Below are positions 1-6,655 of a stretch of 33,577 nucleotides of DNA, in pieces (the stretch's first letter is position 1; every line of letters starts with the position of its first letter). This DNA comes from Deltaproteobacteria bacterium (GTDB taxonomy: Bacteria; Desulfobacterota; Desulfobacteria; Desulfobacterales; C00003060): positions 1 through 33,577 of the forward strand of contig QMMN01000025.1 of assembly GCA_003647275.1 (NCBI GenBank), read 5' to 3'. The notes beneath the pieces are model-generated. The model was not told the origin of the DNA. It saw only the letters and a program-made list of their open reading frames with translations, and searched no databases. Made by a program: the position numbers and the translations under genes.

Positions 1-447
1 AACACCCTTTAGGTTCCAGACCCACTTTCCGTTCTTCTTGTGTCTTTGCCGGAAGTCCTTTGGCTCATATCTGCACACCTGAAAAAGTAATTGACCCTGT
101 GCGTCGGTGTAATCGTAGGTTTGTACAAGTCGCCTTTTGGTTTCTTCGAGTGGAATGTTGAAATCAGAAGCAATCCTTTTTAAGATTTTCGGGAAGTCTC
201 GCCGGGTGTCCATACTATTGAGCTTTGCAAAAAAATGAACGGCGTCACCTTTTTTACCGCATCCGTGGCAAAAGTATTGCCCAGTCTGATTGTTGAAATT
301 CAAAGAGGGGTTTTGATCGTCATGAAACGGGCAGACGGCTTTGAATTCGTTACCGCCGATCTTTTCAATCTTTGGGAGATATTTTGCGTAGAAGCTCTCG
401 TAATTGCCCGCAAAACGCTGCAAAATGGCCTCTTTCATAAAGTTCAT
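1..447 (-). CDS. CHC2 zinc-finger DNA primase of mobile element (partial, C-terminus off window)
   Basis: The reading frame runs off the left edge; about 149 N-terminal residues are visible. It carries a CHC2-type primase zinc finger: CPFH near residue 39 followed about 25 residues later by FCHGCGKKGDAV. After this comes a stretch ending KDFRQRHKKNGKWVW, of the kind that follows the zinc finger in phage and island primases. Family knowledge: such proteins synthesise primers for replication of phages, satellites and integrative elements, usually with a Toprim or helicase part further on, which would lie outside the window. The ATG at 447 overlaps the stop of the preceding 42-residue ORF as ATGA, suggesting translational coupling; an in-frame ATG at 438 sits at a better distance from GGAGG. 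It belongs to the integrated element that ends at 3034. Family confidence is high; exact subtype is unknown. Confidence 0.8.
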   Translation of the reverse strand, partial: MNFMKEAILQRFAGNYESFYAKYLPKIEKIGGNEFKAVCPFHDDQNPSLNFNNQTGQYFCHGCGKKGDAVHFFAKLNSMDTRRDFPKILKRIASDFNIPLEETKRRLVQTYDYTDAQGQLLFQVCRYEPKDFRQRHKKNGKWVWNLKGV

Positions 448-572
448 GCCTCCAAAAGACTATTCACCACGTCCAACTTGCGACTAAGTTTCGGGTCGTA
501 GTGGTCGAAATCAATCCGGGATTCAAGTAAACGCTTGTATAGTCGTAGAACTATCTTGAAAAGTCGATTCAT
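444..572 (-). CDS. Small 42-residue protein of mobile element, unknown function
   Basis: I do not recognise this protein. The frame is open further upstream, but the ATG at 572 has a clear ribosome binding site (AAAGGAG, 8 bases before the start), so a 42-residue product is the best call. It is basic in its first half (several Arg and Lys) and ends in an Asp- and Leu-rich part, with no Cys and no membrane segment. Its stop codon overlaps the ATG of the primase gene (ATGA), so at minimum its translation may serve to deliver ribosomes to the primase start. Position between an AlpA-like regulator and a primase is typical for small uncharacterised genes of satellites and genomic islands. Confidence 0.5.
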   Translation of the reverse strand: MNRLFKIVLRLYKRLLESRIDFDHYDPKLSRKLDVVNSLLEA

Positions 573-654
573 ACCCCCATCTCCTTTCCAGATCCTGCGC
601 GGAGTGGGGACATTTGTCCCCAATTTCCTGCAAAGCGGATTCATGCGACCTCCG

Positions 655-846
655 CTAAGTCTGTTGTGTCTGTATTTTATGGTTCTCCATGAAAGAGACG
701 ACATCGGCGATTGAATACCGGACAGATCGCCCCAATTTCACGTAAGGTATCCCCCTGTTTTTATGCCGGTCATTGCGTAAAGTCGGCAAAGCGCGGCCCG
801 TGATCTTAGAAACTTCCCGTTCATCCACATAACGCTGAATTTGCAT
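655..846 (-). CDS. AlpA/excisionase-like helix-turn-helix DNA-binding protein
   Basis: This 63-residue protein has the compact helix-turn-helix seen in AlpA, MerR-type and excisionase regulators: 'VDEREVSKITGRALPTLRND' gives the two helices, followed by a wing-like 'YVKLGRSVRYSIADVVSFM'. Family knowledge: in P4-like satellites and islands AlpA controls integrase expression and excision. The ATG at 846 is preceded by AAAGGAG 8 bases upstream. Its own upstream region contains an inverted repeat (880-899) that overlaps a possible -10 element, which fits autoregulation. Likely targets within the element are the paired AGGTAA sites in the integrase promoter; that link is inference. Confidence 0.8.
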   Translation of the reverse strand: MQIQRYVDEREVSKITGRALPTLRNDRHKNRGIPYVKLGRSVRYSIADVVSFMENHKIQTQQT

Positions 847-879
847 TAGACGCCTCTCCTTTCTGTAGTAAAAACAAAG

Positions 880-899
880 ACTTACTAATCATTGTAAGT
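880..899 (-). promoter_or_regulatory. Possible operator/promoter of the AlpA-like gene
   Basis: A perfect inverted repeat ACTTAC-8-GTAAGT lies 34 bases upstream of the AlpA-like start codon, in an AT-rich gap. Read on the minus strand it contains TACAAT, a plausible -10 hexamer, so a protein bound to the repeat would block the promoter. No good -35 hexamer is visible at 16-18 bases, so this is a weak call. Confidence 0.3.
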
Positions 900-983
900 A
901 AAATTTTAAAACAAAAAGGAAAAGCTTAAAAGAGACGAAAAGAATTTTTTTGGGGAATTTTTGTCAGGTAAGAATGAAGTGGC

Positions 984-1574
984 TTAGGTGCTCTTAACAG
1001 CCCGTCTTATTGGACGAGAGGGGTCTTTTGATGGCAGGTCAAGAATTTCCAAGGTTATTCTAACCACGTCGGAGAAAGGGCCGTATTCGTAACTTGAGGC
1101 TTCTCCCAAGTGCTTTTCAAACATTTCTTTAATCTCTCTAACGAGTCCTTGTGTATCCGCTCGGGGGTGGCCCCGACCCGGCTTTACGGCCTCTAATTGC
1201 CTTTCTGTGCTTCTGATGATATCGGCGAGCTGCTTCAAGGGGCCGTATGCCTCAACAATGAGATCAACACTTTTGATAGTAGCATCCAGACTCGAAAAGT
1301 CTTTGGTATCTGCAATTTTCGCTTGTGGTAGTAGGTTAAAATTCTTACTACATATTTTTTTAAGATCTTTCAGGGTAGCTTTGAAGTGGTTGTTTATGGT
1401 CTTTAATTTTTCTCGGTGATCACGCATCTCCTTCAGCGTGTTGAGTTTTGGCTTAATCGCACAAAGCAGCTCTAATCTGGCTATGAATGTATCAACATGC
1501 GCCTTCTCATAGGGCTTCAAGGCATCCCTCAGTCGGTCAATATCTTCATTTGAAAACCGAAATCGTTTACTCAT
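984..1574 (-). CDS. Helical protein of unknown function, coupled to integrase
   Basis: I do not recognise this 196-residue protein. It is highly charged and mostly helical, with coiled-coil-like stretches around residues 30-75 and 100-130, and has no signal peptide or membrane segment. Around residue 133 it contains 'KPGRGHPR', and the C-terminal third (about 140-185) has an amphipathic helix pattern. The ATG at 1574 overlaps the end of the integrase gene by 8 bases and has GAGG 7 bases upstream, so it is probably translated from the integrase message. Small helical proteins often follow integrases in islands of this type, but no function can be assigned from sequence. Confidence 0.65.
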   Translation of the reverse strand: MSKRFRFSNEDIDRLRDALKPYEKAHVDTFIARLELLCAIKPKLNTLKEMRDHREKLKTINNHFKATLKDLKKICSKNFNLLPQAKIADTKDFSSLDATIKSVDLIVEAYGPLKQLADIIRSTERQLEAVKPGRGHPRADTQGLVREIKEMFEKHLGEASSYEYGPFSDVVRITLEILDLPSKDPSRPIRRAVKST

Positions 1575-2721
1575 TACTGGCCTCTTGGTCCTCTTTTTTT
1601 TGGTTCACAATGTCTTGCACGATGTTTCCGGCCACATTTGACGCCTTTTTTAGCGCCTCATCCCTCAGGTGGGCATATCGCTGAACCATGACCGGGCTCT
1701 TGTGGGTCAATAACTTTTGCAAGGTGTACATATCCACCTTGCCAGATGAGGCCAGCATTGAGGCGTAAACATGGCGTAGACCGTGCAGGGGGCGGAAGTC
1801 CTCTGGCAATCCAGCTCGTCTTTTTATGCGGTTAACTTGTTTGTTAATATCGACCCGTTGACGGCCTCCGCGTCCAGGAAAAACGTATTCACTTTCTGTT
1901 CGAATATGGTTTTTTAAAACTGCCCTGGCCCCATTATTCAGTGGGATCTTTTGATCTGGCCCGCCTTTCGGATCACGGATATGAATAAAACCTCTATGAA
2001 AGTCAATATCATTCCATTTGAGCTTGAATAGCTCGCCCCGTCTCATGCCAGTGAAAAGGGCCATCCGCATCATGTTGGCCGCCTGGATGTTTGAATCCTT
2101 ATTTATGGCCTCAAGGAGATTCAAAAGCTCCGCCGGTGTCAGGTCCTCTGTCTTTTCGTTGTGAACCTCTGGCATCTTGATCTTGAAAACAGGCCCATCG
2201 CAGAGTTGTTTGTTTATTCCAAAATTGACGATTCGCCTTAGAAGCTCTAGGGCATTCTTAACAGTTCCCGGCTTCTTGGTTTTTGATAGCCTGATCCGCA
2301 AGCCGTCAATATCAAATGGCGTTAGTTCCCTCGGTTCTTTCTTGCCAAACTTTGGCTTGATATGTTTTTCAAAGCGGTTTTGATCCGTCTTAATCCCTTT
2401 CAGACCCGGATTCTTGGCCTTGTATTCGCTCCACAGTCTTTCGATGGTCCACACATTAGAGGCCGCTTCTTTTTCTGCCTCAAGAGCCGCCCGTCGTTCT
2501 TTATTCGACAACGACGCCCCTTGAATACGTTCAACGCGCTTTTTTGCGGCCCGTGCCGGTGTCATATCATCCTGGAATTGACGCCCGGCCTTTTCCTCTA
2601 TTGGTTTGCCGTCTTTTCGATATCGGATATAATAGATGCGTTCGGGCTTGCCGTTGATTGAGGTGCCAACAATGTAATAAACTCCCGGATATTTGGTTGA
2701 AATTCGCTTATGTTTTGGCAT
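1567..2721 (-). CDS. int: Tyrosine recombinase (site-specific integrase)
   Basis: The 384-residue protein catalyses integration and excision of the element. The N-terminal third has an arm-binding-type region ('KYPGVYYIVGTSINGK' and Lys/Arg-rich sequence), the middle a SAM-like core-binding domain, and the C-terminal part the catalytic domain. Catalytic residues counted from the ATG at 2721 are Arg227 (TGMRRGEL), Lys252 (DPKGGP), His313 and Arg316 (HGLRH), His340 (LLTHKS) and nucleophile Tyr349 (QRYAHL), a full set. The frame is open upstream to a TTG at 2886, but the ATG at 2721 has a strong AAAGGGGG site, and the extension runs through the repeat-rich att/promoter region. It lies next to the tRNA-fMet remnant that marks the attachment site. 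Confidence 0.93.
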   Translation of the reverse strand: MPKHKRISTKYPGVYYIVGTSINGKPERIYYIRYRKDGKPIEEKAGRQFQDDMTPARAAKKRVERIQGASLSNKERRAALEAEKEAASNVWTIERLWSEYKAKNPGLKGIKTDQNRFEKHIKPKFGKKEPRELTPFDIDGLRIRLSKTKKPGTVKNALELLRRIVNFGINKQLCDGPVFKIKMPEVHNEKTEDLTPAELLNLLEAINKDSNIQAANMMRMALFTGMRRGELFKLKWNDIDFHRGFIHIRDPKGGPDQKIPLNNGARAVLKNHIRTESEYVFPGRGGRQRVDINKQVNRIKRRAGLPEDFRPLHGLRHVYASMLASSGKVDMYTLQKLLTHKSPVMVQRYAHLRDEALKKASNVAGNIVQDIVNQKKEDQEASNE

Positions 2722-2739
2722 GTTAGCCCCCTTTAGAGT

Positions 2740-2869
2740 CCCCCACATTTTTACTGGTTTGTGGGGGGAAAAGTCCTCTTTGTGATAGTAACCCGAAGGC
2801 CTCTCAAGAGTGAAAAAAGGGTTTTTTCGGGTTAAACCCGAAGGTTTGTCCCCCACACTATCCCCCACA
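2740..2869. repeat. CCCCCACA repeats and palindrome in the integrase leader
   Basis: CCCCCACA occurs at 2740-2747, 2850-2857 and 2862-2869, and inverted at 2760-2767, so the first and inverted copies form an 8-bp-arm hairpin with a 12-base spacer. Between them, TTCGGGTT-a-AACCCGAA forms a near-perfect palindrome at 2826-2842. The 10-mer AACCCGAAGG, part of the tRNA att core (2995-3004), recurs at 2790-2799 and 2835-2844. All lie upstream of the integrase start. They are candidates for integrase or excisionase binding sites. Confidence 0.6.
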
Positions 2870-2876
2870 TATTTTT

Positions 2877-2906
2877 TATATATCAAGGTAAAAATAGGTA
2901 AGTCAA
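2877..2906 (-). promoter_or_regulatory. Integrase promoter with embedded operator pair
   Basis: On the minus strand TTGACT (2901-2906) is followed after 18 bases by TATATA (2877-2882), a good sigma-70-type promoter reading toward the integrase. Two copies of AGGTAA (2886-2891 and 2896-2901), exactly 10 bases apart, occupy the spacer and touch the -35 hexamer. A bound protein would directly block polymerase, so repression is the natural reading. Confidence 0.5.
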
Positions 2907-2974
2907 GAAAAAAGTGAATTCAGGAAATGCTTTTAAATCAAGGAGTTTTAGTAAGGCAAGGTAAATTGAGGTAA
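2886..2974. repeat. Two phased pairs of AGGTAA sites beside the att core
   Basis: AGGTAA occurs at 2886-2891, 2896-2901, 2959-2964 and 2969-2974. Each pair is spaced by exactly one helical turn (10 bases). The first pair lies in the integrase promoter, the second 15-30 bases from the tRNA-derived att core. A further single copy lies at 966-971 upstream of the AlpA-like gene. The pattern fits recognition by a small helix-turn-helix regulator or excisionase that couples integrase control to excision. Confidence 0.5.
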
Positions 2975-2988
2975 AACAGTATTTTTGT

Positions 2989-3034
2989 GCTCATAACCCG
3001 AAGGTCCCAGGTTCAAATCCTGGCCCCGCTACCA
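2989..3034 (+). mobile_element. Attachment site: 3' remnant of initiator tRNA-Met
   Basis: This 46-bp stretch matches the 3' part of a bacterial initiator tRNA: anticodon loop CTCATAA with anticodon CAT, the AACCCG side of the anticodon stem, the T arm with GGTTCAAATCC, and acceptor end ending in encoded CCA at 3034. The sequence to its left shows no D arm or 5' acceptor strand, so the gene is incomplete and not functional by itself. Family knowledge: tyrosine integrases often use tRNA 3' ends as attachment sites and leave such a duplicate at one end. The element therefore ends here and its intact tRNA-fMet should lie beyond the left edge. Confidence 0.85.
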
Positions 3035-3043
3035 AGAAAGATC

Positions 3044-3075
3044 AAGGGGTTGGCCGAGACGGCAACCCCTTTTTT
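3044..3075 (+). terminator. Rho-independent terminator of the former tRNA locus
   Basis: A 9-bp stem AAGGGGTTG/CAACCCCTT (3044-3052, 3063-3071) with a 10-base loop is followed by a T run. It lies 10 bases after the tRNA remnant, as expected for the native terminator of the disrupted tRNA-fMet gene. Confidence 0.75.
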
Positions 3076-3236
3076 GCGAAAAGAGCAATTCCTTTCAAAA
3101 ACAAGCTTCATTTTGCTTCTATCCACTGTAATGCTTTTTAATGCAGCTTGGCTTTGTGGCCGATCAGAGATTCATCAAGTCCTACCCGTAGCACCTTGAG
3201 CGGTATAGCTTACTCCGGCCCGGAGCCACTATAGGT

Positions 3237-3265
3237 TTGACATACGTACCCGTGCTTGATATTGT
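3237..3265 (+). promoter_or_regulatory. Promoter for the UDP-glucuronate decarboxylase gene
   Basis: TTGACA at 3237-3242 is followed after 17 bases by TATTGT at 3260-3265. This lies about 100 bases before the ATG at 3363. The rest of the gap from 3076 shows no gene. Confidence 0.45.
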
Positions 3266-3362
3266 CAAGTCATTGCCCAAATAATCGTACACGTGGTATT
3301 TGGTGGCTGACGAACATCAAAAAGAGCGCTGGGCATTTTCAAACACGGGCTGGAGAAATACC

Positions 3363-4298
3363 ATGAAGGAGCTAAGGGTTCTAGTAACGGGGGGGGCGGG
3401 TTTTTTAGGTAGCCATCTGTGTGATAGATTGGTTGAAGCGGGCGCGGATGTATTATGCTTGGATAATTTCTTCACGGGTTCAAAGAGAAATATTCGACAC
3501 TTGATGGACCGAAAAAACTTTGAAGTCATTCGTCATGACCTTGTGGAGCCAATCTTTTTAGAGGTTGATCAAATTTACAACCTGGCCTGTCCCGCATCTC
3601 CGGTTCACTATCAGTACAATCCTGTTAAGACTGTTAAGACAAATGTCATGGGGACCATCAACATGTTAGGCCTGGCCAAGCGGGTAAAGGCACGAATTCT
3701 GCAGGCCTCCACATCCGAGGTCTATGGTAATCCCACGGAACATCCACAGAAAGAGACTTATTGGGGTCATGTGAATCCGATTGGCCTCCGGAGTTGTTAC
3801 GATGAGGGGAAACGGGTGGCTGAAACACTCATGATGGATTATTATCGTCAGAACCAGGTCGATGTAAAGATCGTGCGTATCTTCAATACATATGGCCCCA
3901 GAATGGCCATTTCAGATGGCAGAGTGGTGAGTAACTTCATCATACAAGCCCTGAAAAATGACCCCATTACGATTTACGGAGACGGCAGTCAAACCCGCTC
4001 GTTTTGTTATGTCTCTGACATGGTGGAGGGATTGGTGAGAATGATGAACTGCGATCACTTTTCCGGACCTGTTAACCTTGGCAACCCCACGGAATTTTCC
4101 ATCGGACGGCTTGCCGAGCTTATACTTGAAATAGTCCAATCAAAGTCGGAGATCGTTTACAAACCACTGCCAGAGGATGACCCCATCCGACGGTGTCCGG
4201 ATATCACCCTCGCCAAAGAGAAACTAAGATGGGAGCCTGTGGTTCCATTGCGCCAAGGGCTGGAAAAGACCATCGAATATTTCACGCACATTCTGTAA
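3363..4298 (+). CDS. UDP-glucuronate decarboxylase (UDP-xylose synthase), extended SDR family
   Basis: The 311-residue protein is an NAD-dependent extended short-chain dehydrogenase. It would convert UDP-glucuronate to UDP-xylose, a precursor for surface polysaccharides, in the cytoplasm. The Rossmann motif GGAGFLG is at residues 10-16 (Gly10, Gly13, Gly16). The catalytic set is visible: STSE at 116-119 and Tyr146-x3-Lys150 in SCYDEGKR, a form typical of UDP-glucuronate decarboxylases. The full-length C-terminal half has 'YGPRM' and '[13 protein letters not shown]', also typical. The frame is open back to 3300, but the ATG at 3363 has GGAG 8 bases upstream and starts exactly before the Rossmann strand. 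It stands alone, with no sugar-transfer genes nearby. A dTDP-glucose dehydratase-like activity is a less likely alternative. Confidence 0.88.
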   Translation: MKELRVLVTGGAGFLGSHLCDRLVEAGADVLCLDNFFTGSKRNIRHLMDRKNFEVIRHDLVEPIFLEVDQIYNLACPASPVHYQYNPVKTVKTNVMGTINMLGLAKRVKARILQASTSEVYGNPTEHPQKETYWGHVNPIGLRSCYDEGKRVAETLMMDYYRQNQVDVKIVRIFNTYGPRMAISDGRVVSNFIIQALKNDPITIYGDGSQTRSFCYVSDMVEGLVRMMNCDHFSGPVNLGNPTEFSIGRLAELILEIVQSKSEIVYKPLPEDDPIRRCPDITLAKEKLRWEPVVPLRQGLEKTIEYFTHIL

Positions 4299-4468
4299 GA
4301 GATTTGAAGGAGCCATGTACCTGGACTACTGGGAGGCTAAAGGGCTTCCCTTTGAAAATGTGCCCAATTCGAGATTTTAGAAGTTGCCCGAAAGGAACGG
4401 CCCGGCAGAGTCGTTGGAAAGACGCTTCCTGTCAGGTTTTACTGAGAGACCTTTGTAATGGAAGCTCG

Positions 4469-5530
4469 TTAGGTGTAAATAATGCTATAGGGAAGAGGAG
4501 ACTTATCCCATATCCCGGGCTTGGGTAAAATGCTTTGATTGATCACCGTCATCCAGAAGTATTCACTGTTCAATTCTCTTAACTTGCCGTCGTCAGGGAA
4601 CCTTGCGTGAGAGGTGCGGCCGTAGGTCGCCTGGAAGATGACGATGTTTTCGTCCTCTTGCTCGGCGATTAGATAGTTCTTCCTGATAGTTTCCTCCCGC
4701 AACCGGTGGTATTCAGCAATTTGCTGGATATCGGTATTGGAAAGTTTCATCAGAATATATTTTGAAACGCCTCTTTCCGAAATGCGGTAAAGCGCCCTCG
4801 ATTCACTACTCCCGATATACACGGTGGAGATACAGGGTACCCTTCTTAGAAATTGGGCTGCCACCATTGCTGCTGTCCGTCGGCCGCCTGATGTTATAGG
4901 AAATCCGTAATATTCAAAAAACTTTCTCTGGATCTCTTCAGCATAAGCCTCGCCTTTTTCATACAGATCCTTGGAGATATAACGCAGCTCACGGGCAAGG
5001 TCCTCAGCGGCGTCAGCAATGGGCCAGTCGACTCGAACATGAAAGTGAGAAAGACTGTATCGATTTCTGGCCTTGACAGTCGGGTCTCGTTGAATAAGGA
5101 GGGCATAGTCAACAGGGAGTAAGGCTTTCAGAAAGTCAGAGAAATGTGTTGATTCAAAAAGTTTTATATTTCTAAAATATTTCTTTGAAAACTGAACGGT
5201 TTCGGATCGCATCAGATTCTCTTTTGTCACCTTGTTGTCGTCAAAAAACCGAAGGTTCTTTTTGTAAGTGCTGGGGATGACATCCTCCACAAAGATCACC
5301 AGGAAGCGGTTATGCCATTCATATTCCACATCAGGAATTCGAGCTCTTGGCTTTAATTCCCGTTTTTCCACAAAGGGATACGGAACGTGTTGGTTTACAA
5401 AGTTTTGATACGAGTCCACCAAGCCGTACTGTAGAAGATACTCATCTAGTTCGTCCCTGAGAGTTTCATAGATCGAACGTCGCATTCTGTCTTGGCGGCT
5501 TAACTCTTCACGAAAATTCCAGTAACTCAC
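4469..5530 (-). CDS. Conserved-looking protein of unknown function, 353 residues
   Basis: I do not recognise this protein. The best start is the GTG at 5530, preceded by AGGAG 7 bases upstream; the longer TTG start at 5548 lacks such a site. It is soluble, rich in Arg, Tyr and Glu, with an N-terminal charged helix ('REELSRQDRMRRS'), a central part with several Phe/Tyr-rich strands ('HNRFLVIFVEDVIP'), a 'TSGGRRTAAMVAAQFLRR' segment near residue 220, and a C-terminal part with 'ENIVIFQATYGRTSHARFPDDG'. No nucleotide-binding loop, metal-binding cluster or membrane segment stands out. It lies between the decarboxylase gene (converging) and a VTT-domain membrane protein gene (same strand, 108 bases away). 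No function is proposed. Confidence 0.75.
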   Translation of the reverse strand: MSYWNFREELSRQDRMRRSIYETLRDELDEYLLQYGLVDSYQNFVNQHVPYPFVEKRELKPRARIPDVEYEWHNRFLVIFVEDVIPSTYKKNLRFFDDNKVTKENLMRSETVQFSKKYFRNIKLFESTHFSDFLKALLPVDYALLIQRDPTVKARNRYSLSHFHVRVDWPIADAAEDLARELRYISKDLYEKGEAYAEEIQRKFFEYYGFPITSGGRRTAAMVAAQFLRRVPCISTVYIGSSESRALYRISERGVSKYILMKLSNTDIQQIAEYHRLREETIRKNYLIAEQEDENIVIFQATYGRTSHARFPDDGKLRELNSEYFWMTVINQSILPKPGIWDKSPLPYSIIYT

Positions 5531-5638
5531 AGCCCTTCTCCTCAACAATTGCAGGCAACTTGATATTTAATATACTGGAATCCTGCCGTAAAGTCAATAT
5601 CTTATGGCAGGGTTTGCGAGAAAAATAAGCAGTTTGTT

Positions 5639-6358
5639 CTATCGCTTGAAGATTTGGCTATTGACACCGTTTAAACGGTCGATCCACTGGTAGATGCGCT
5701 CACGCCAAAAGTAAGCTGGAAGTGCAAAGGCAAGTGTGATGCCAACCAGTAAGGATAGTGTGGTGTAGTCTTGCTGAAAAACCTGGGCCCCTTGCAGGCT
5801 TAACATGAGGGTGCCCGGCATCCGACCAATACCAGCCATAAGTATGAAAACCTTTGCCGAAAGACTGGTCAAGCCAAGGAAAATGCAAAGGTAATCCTTG
5901 GGAAATCCTGGAATGACAAAGAATATGAAAAATAAGACGGCCCCTTGATGTTTTGCCAGGACATCGAACCTGCGGAGGTAATTGTCTGGAATCCATTTTG
6001 CTACATAGTGTCTTCCAAGCAAACGGCCTATCGTAAAGTTGATCGCCGAACCTGTTGTAAGACCGATGGTAGAATAGACAAAGCCGGGAAGAGTTCCAAA
6101 GAGATAGCCCCCTACAAATCCACTGGCTTCTCCGGGGATAGGCGCAAACACCACCTGTAAGATTTGAATTCCCACAAAAGCTATCGGTGCACCAACAGGT
6201 CCCCAGGCCCTCAAGAATGCCTCAACCTGTCCATGGTCTCTAACAAGGGCATACCATCCGATGACCCTCTCCCACACGGGGGGGCAGATCAGGCATACAA
6301 CCACGCCCAGGAATCCTGTACCAGAAAGGACTAAGACAGCCTTAGCGCGCCGGGTCAT
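5639..6358 (-). CDS. VTT/DedA (TVP38/TMEM64) family inner-membrane protein
   Basis: The 239-residue protein is a multi-pass inner-membrane protein with a hydrophobic N-terminal segment (about residues 7-25) and the VTT domain signature: 'FAPIPGEASGFVGGYLFG' followed by 'GSAINFTIGRLLGR', then 'GFPKDYLCIFLGLT' and 'IGRMPGTLMLSLQGA'. Family knowledge: TVP38/TMEM64 and DedA proteins include lipid scramblases or flippases that act on carrier lipids and phosphatidylethanolamine. The substrate here is unknown. The frame is open to a TTG at 6430, but that has no ribosome binding site; the ATG at 6358 has a weak AGGGG and begins just before the first membrane segment. It is divergent from the transglutaminase-like gene. 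Confidence 0.82.
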   Translation of the reverse strand: MTRRAKAVLVLSGTGFLGVVVCLICPPVWERVIGWYALVRDHGQVEAFLRAWGPVGAPIAFVGIQILQVVFAPIPGEASGFVGGYLFGTLPGFVYSTIGLTTGSAINFTIGRLLGRHYVAKWIPDNYLRRFDVLAKHQGAVLFFIFFVIPGFPKDYLCIFLGLTSLSAKVFILMAGIGRMPGTLMLSLQGAQVFQQDYTTLSLLVGITLAFALPAYFWRERIYQWIDRLNGVNSQIFKR

Positions 6359-6655
6359 GGTGAAGGGGCCCCTATGAGACCAGTCTTCGGGATGGCCAAT
6401 GCTAAGTGGCAGTGGGATTTCAGGGTACAATCAAAGGGGATTCCCATAATTCGTGTGATACGCATTAGCTATGAACGTTCTCGGGGGATCTTTGGACAAG
6501 TGGGCATTCCATCATACCTTTCACCTTGATGGCCATAGGAAGCCCTTCTTTTCTAGATAGTCCCTGTTAATCAACTATGTAGTATAACAGCTGCACAAAA
6601 TCAACCTTGAAGAGAGTGAAGCTGCACGCTTTTCAAGTAGGTACTTGCATGTTAT

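Noticed and set aside
2722-2886. In-frame N-terminal extension of the integrase
   Set aside because: It starts at a TTG without ribosome binding site, would lie across the promoter-proximal repeat region, and the ATG at 2721 has a strong site.
2987-3199. ORF starting in the tRNA remnant
   Set aside because: It runs through the tRNA fragment and its terminator, has no ribosome binding site and no protein-like features.
4193-4528. 111-residue ORF overlapping the end of the decarboxylase gene
   Set aside because: Out of frame with the clear gene at its start and overlapping the unknown gene on the other strand at its end; composition not protein-like.
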